64,000 nt of DNA, taken from contig JAZQXL010000020.1 in NCBI GenBank assembly GCA_045632845.1, positions 111,403 through 175,402 of the forward strand, written 5' to 3'. A program made the translations under genes and the position numbers. The notes under the pieces are model-generated. The model saw nothing but the letters and a program-made list of their open reading frames with translations, was not told the DNA's origin and did not search any database. The DNA comes from RGIG4140 sp045632845. Its GTDB lineage: Bacteria; Pseudomonadota; Alphaproteobacteria; CAAHEQ01; UBA3637. Positions 61,601 through 64,000 of the stretch are shown here, in pieces; position 1 is the first letter of the stretch, and the number at the start of each line of letters is the position of its first letter.

Positions 61601-64000
61601 TAGTCTTTATATAAAACCTCATCATCAGCTGTATCTTCAGTACCTTTGTTGTCGATATAGGCCACCTGTTTGTTAGATGCTAAAATAACTTCTTCTTGTT
61701 TTGCATTATTTGTATACGCGCCAAAGACAACCTCAGCGCCATTGACGGTTAATGTGCTTGGCAAAACAACTTCTTGCTTATCTGTAGATGTTGCTAAATA
61801 AGTGATCATTGCTCCATTTGAAACACCTGCTTTAATGTCAGATAACTTGTCCCCATGTAAGCGCAATTCACCACCTGTAACAGTTTGTGTTGCAGCAATA
61901 TTAAAGTTACCAGAGTTTGCGATGGTGAGCCCATCAGTTTGATTGAAAGAAGATTTCCCCTCTGCTCCATTAGCCATATTGTCACCAAGGATGAGAGTTC
62001 CTTTATCATCTTTTACAATACTGGCTGTACCAGATTGATAAATACCGCCATCTAAAGTACCGACCTTTCCATCTTCTTGGGAGAGGGTAATAACCCCTGA
62101 ATTGTTGTAAATATCGGCACCACGATTTGAGTTAGTATTCATTGCTAAAGAAGAATTATTGCTGAAAATGAATGCATCATTAAAAGTGATATTTCCGCCA
62201 TCGTTATAAATAGCTCCGCCTTCGGATCCAGTCACAGCTGCTGTTGCAATTGAGGTACTGTTATCTGCAAAAACAGCGTTTCCATTGAATACAATATCAC
62301 CTTTATTGTTGTAAATTGCACCACCATAAGAGGAATCGTAAATAGATGAGCTAGAACTTGTTGCTTTGTTTTCAACAAAGAGAGCATCACCATTAAGAGT
62401 AATAGTTTTCTCATTGTAAACAGCACCACCTTCAGCTGCTGCATTTGTTGCTGTTGCATAGGCAGAGTTGTTTTTGAAAAGAACTGTATCTGCAAATGTT
62501 ATGTCTGAATTAAATCCATTAAAAATAGCACCACCATTTGCACCAGCTTGAGTGCTTGTGGTGTTGTTGTTTGAAAATTCTGCTGTATTATTGAATGTTA
62601 GAGTTCCCCCTTCGTTGTAAATGGCGCCACCATTTGAATTTTTTGAGGTTGATTTTGCAGCATTATTTTTGAATATGGCGGACCCAACAAAATCTATATC
62701 ACTAACCTGACTATTGTAAATAGCTCCACCCTTTCCAATACCATTTGTTGAATTTGCTAAGTTGTTTATAAATGTAACAGACCCTTCAAATTCAATATTC
62801 CCCTTGTTGTAAATAGCGCCTGCATTTTGAGAGGATTTATTATCAGCAAAATAGGCATTTTTTTTGAATACAATTTCTCCACCATAATTCTCAATAGCAC
62901 CGCCAACAGTTTCACTATTTTCAACGTTTGTCTGATTTTCATAAAATTTTGCTTCATCTTCAAACGTGATATTTCCTTCATTATAAATTGCACCCCCACC
63001 GTAGGTTGCAGTGTTGTTTGTAAATGTAGTTTCTCCACCAAACGTGATGGTGCCGTCATTATAAATCGCCCCTCCACCATAGGTTGCGGTGTTACCAGTG
63101 AATGTTGCAACACCATCAAAATCCAACATATGGCTGTTGGAAACAGCGCCACCATAATTTGCAGAGTTGTTCAAAAATGTAGCGCTTTTTGCAAACGTGA
63201 TGTGAGATGTGATGTTGTCATAATATTGCCAAGAAGCAACGGCTCCGCCACGATTGTTTGCAGTGTTGTTTGTGAATGTTACATCACCGTTGAACAATGT
63301 TGTTCCATTTTGGTTGTAAATGGCGCCACCATCTTGGGATGTATTAGAATCAAAAGTGAGACCATTTTGAGCATTCAGGGCTAAGGTTCCAGAGTTTTGA
63401 ATGGCAGAATAGGTACTGTTTTTAACAACCACATTGTCAAGGTTAACAGTTGCAGAACCTGAGCTTCCCACATTTACAAAGTTTTTAGCACCATCAACAG
63501 TGAGGTTGCTGAGTGTTACTTCCCCATGGTTAGCAGAATCATATTTTAATAATTGATAACCATTCGCTTTGATGACGCTGTCAGCCGCATTGTTTGTTGC
63601 CCCAACAATGAACTTTGAGTTGGTGCCAACATACCCCATTTCCCCCGTAACAGGATTGGTTGGATCTTGATCCGCAGTACCAACTTGATAGGTATAAACA
63701 CCATTATTGAGAGTGCCAGAGTTAGCCATATAGAATGCACCTTTGAAGTTGGATCTAACCAATTTACCTAAATTGGAGTATTCAACAATATCATCAAGTG
63801 TACCAGAAATGTTGATTGTTTGCCCACCAGCAACAACGCTTGCAATCAAACCTTCTAATAAGCCTGTTAATTCAAAAGTTTCTGTGTTGGCAAAGGTTGC
63901 GCCCCCCATCAAAGCTTGATAAGAAACGGCATTTTCCAAAGATTGAGTAGTTGAAACATTGATAGCAGTTAAATCAAACACAACTTGAGCAACAGTGGTG
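58654..64000 (-). CDS. Giant Pmp-like autotransporter adhesin (5' end outside window)
   Basis: At least 1,781 residues are visible. The frame is open to the right edge, with residues TTVAQVVFDLTAINVS before the first possible in-window start (GTG at 63981), so the signal peptide lies outside. The passenger holds about 15 repeats of the GGA[IV]YN and FxNN motifs typical of chlamydial Pmp and related beta-helix proteins (GGAIYNEGNITF and similar), interrupted by a repeat-poor stretch and a second smaller repeat block. A Pro-rich linker with a CPNGDC pair leads to an alpha-helical segment and a C-terminal autotransporter beta-barrel (about the last 290 residues) ending SLKYKF with terminal Phe. 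It is probably a surface adhesin or polymorphic surface antigen. It is convergent to adhE. Confidence 0.92.
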   Translation of the reverse strand, partial: TTVAQVVFDLTAINVSTTQSLENAVSYQALMGGATFANTETFELTGLLEGLIASVVAGGQTINISGTLDDIVEYSNLGKLVRSNFKGAFYMANSGTLNNGVYTYQVGTADQDPTNPVTGEMGYVGTNSKFIVGATNNAADSVIKANGYQLLKYDSANHGEVTLSNLTVDGAKNFVNVGSSGSATVNLDNVVVKNSTYSAIQNSGTLALNAQNGLTFDSNTSQDGGAIYNQNGTTLFNGDVTFTNNTANNRGGAVASWQYYDNITSHITFAKSATFLNNSANYGGAVSNSHMLDFDGVATFTGNTATYGGGAIYNDGTITFGGETTFTNNTATYGGGAIYNEGNITFEDEAKFYENQTNVENSETVGGAIENYGGEIVFKKNAYFADNKSSQNAGAIYNKGNIEFEGSVTFINNLANSTNGIGKGGAIYNSQVSDIDFVGSAIFKNNAAKSTSKNSNGGAIYNEGGTLTFNNTAEFSNNNTTSTQAGANGGAIFNGFNSDITFADTVLFKNNSAYATATNAAAEGGAVYNEKTITLNGDALFVENKATSSSSSIYDSSYGGAIYNNKGDIVFNGNAVFADNSTSIATAAVTGSEGGAIYNDGGNITFNDAFIFSNNSSLAMNTNSNRGADIYNNSGVITLSQEDGKVGTLDGGIYQSGTASIVKDDKGTLILGDNMANGAEGKSSFNQTDGLTIANSGNFNIAATQTVTGGELRLHGDKLSDIKAGVSNGAMITYLATSTDKQEVVLPSTLTVNGAEVVFGAYTNNAKQEEVILASNKQVAYIDNKGTEDTADDEVLYKDYDPTQTLLTSNTIDKAKYKLTSDIATESGASKVTFKDSILELGGGTYSGNYDIEGSNTLDLADNSIKETIANFNNLSGSDASLNIDVLFTQQADGSVTMSTDKLVLSGAPYRFSDLTLNMMGNDIIKAVLDQTGTFNTPISYQSDVLGGDAYFKDIKKSWLDTASPYAYEFETKNQTLTVGATEIKGTVLEYLTNYEGDTTLQMKDEGTGASYTVGTTESIGTIVAGSKQILGATNNASDSSIDANGKKLFALNNDNTSLEIKNVTISNAKQTIDNQKGSVALENVVIQNTTSDTAISNADELTLKGVIVDKQILNSGVASFSGRNTLARVVNSGTIQSQETSFVGNNSSSNGGAIHNTGTYISNGDIFKNNSGLNGGAIYNSATFVLNNANKSHFSGNTAQLGSAIYNDSTGVFTINNAKDTIDLDYYNETTGQFNLPNNVNHLFADKETVYNAGILNINNSDLQLHQHSDWAKGIINSNGSKVGTINVSGSRIDIGKSTLYGDNITLSNGSELLTHVNAKSGKEFGKISANNISLSGDNTLTIFVAAGEHFETGSKTFEILDASQNPVSGEFTTIAENKMYTITADGNGKYTLTRPEDKPNNPTPPSYNPTICPNGDCIHDAWVEYGKMEGNEKAELIQETLNIAAQRVGCDSEEYQKALSGIAPDVSPLIQSHSTEITRRLSDIVSKQLHSSMEKTSYTHRGRRFYKFPYKQSRLWVHGMYGQSKFDALKGFDVDSQGIAMGVDGHISNNTRLGVAYAHTTADGTAVQRDTEITSHTISVYGEYNPSRFYANWLGLYTRSAYEENKEVFSHNVKAEYDVDTLSAQFMMGSKLGPYVIGNWASGVISPEAGLRYTYIKQHGYTDDAGQKVGAADGQILTGIFGAQYTIGYTLAPGLAWYPELRAAVTYDFIQPDMENSVTLVNGARYDVVTENLDKFGIEIGARVGLDINRKTEVAVEYEGLFKGDYTNHSGRASLKYKF

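Noticed and set aside
62827..63384. 185-codon frame antisense to the autotransporter
   Set aside because: Its length follows from the repeated codons on the other strand, and the predicted residues (runs of Cys, Ile, Phe) do not resemble a real protein.
62000..63400. Regular short repeats in the autotransporter gene as a CRISPR array
   Set aside because: They are in-frame codons for GGAIYN and FxNN motifs with variable spacing, not identical repeats with unique spacers.

Overview
The window is a piece of an AT-rich alphaproteobacterial chromosome. Evidence for this is the conserved gene blocks (rimP-nusA-ylxR-infB-rbfA-truB, map-radC, rsmG-parA-parB, rph next to grpE), a PleC/DivJ-style histidine kinase and RpoH. 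A fermentative aldehyde-alcohol dehydrogenase (AdhE), a fucosyltransferase-family enzyme, a huge Pmp-like autotransporter and a serine invertase of the Bacteroides Mpi type suggest an anaerobic, host-associated (gut-type) bacterium. The exact taxon cannot be read from the sequence. No rRNA, CRISPR array or insertion sequence is visible.

Layout. 1-6.1 kb: translation/transcription-factor operon on the minus strand, with an intrinsic terminator in its own leader. 6.2-8.2 kb: PilT/DotB-type ATPase and the invertase. 8.3-9.8 kb: tRNA-Tyr, tRNA-Gly and tuf. 9.8-14.5 kb: TPR protein, uracil-DNA glycosylase, serS and a type IV pilin-like gene behind an apparent invertible promoter. 14.6-25.9 kb: rpoH, map-radC, lptE-holA, miaA, a coiled-coil membrane protein, phoR and mutS. 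26-33 kb: small unknown proteins, virB3-virB4-like genes and gatCAB. 33-37.7 kb: parB-parA-rsmG and dnaQ, eight intergenic parS sites and a 768-bp non-coding region with DnaA boxes that looks like oriC. 37.7-42 kb: trxB, greA, an M23 peptidase, xseA and tadA. 42-50 kb: rluB, rsmD, a sulfatase-fold enzyme, then carbon-metabolism genes (tkt, fba, rpe) and phoB. 50-58.6 kb: GT11, tRNA-Ser, a kinase/binding-protein pair, rdgB, rph, grpE and adhE. 58.6-64 kb: the autotransporter, cut by the window edge.

How it fits together. Most genes are housekeeping. The accessory theme is surface structure under switchable or complex control: a pilin gene whose best promoter lies inside a short segment bounded by 22-bp inverted repeats, an Mpi-like invertase 6 kb away that could flip it, dispersed type IV secretion/pilus ATPases, and a repeat-rich autotransporter. 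A second theme is RNA-level control. Intrinsic terminators lie between promoter and start codon in the leaders of rimP-nusA and greA, a terminator-like hairpin covers the trxB ribosome-binding site, and an AU-rich hairpin covers the rpoH ribosome-binding site.

Coordinates come from reading the sequence directly. Start codons were moved from the longest open frame wherever a ribosome-binding site or family length favoured an internal start. Promoters and hairpins are predictions by eye.
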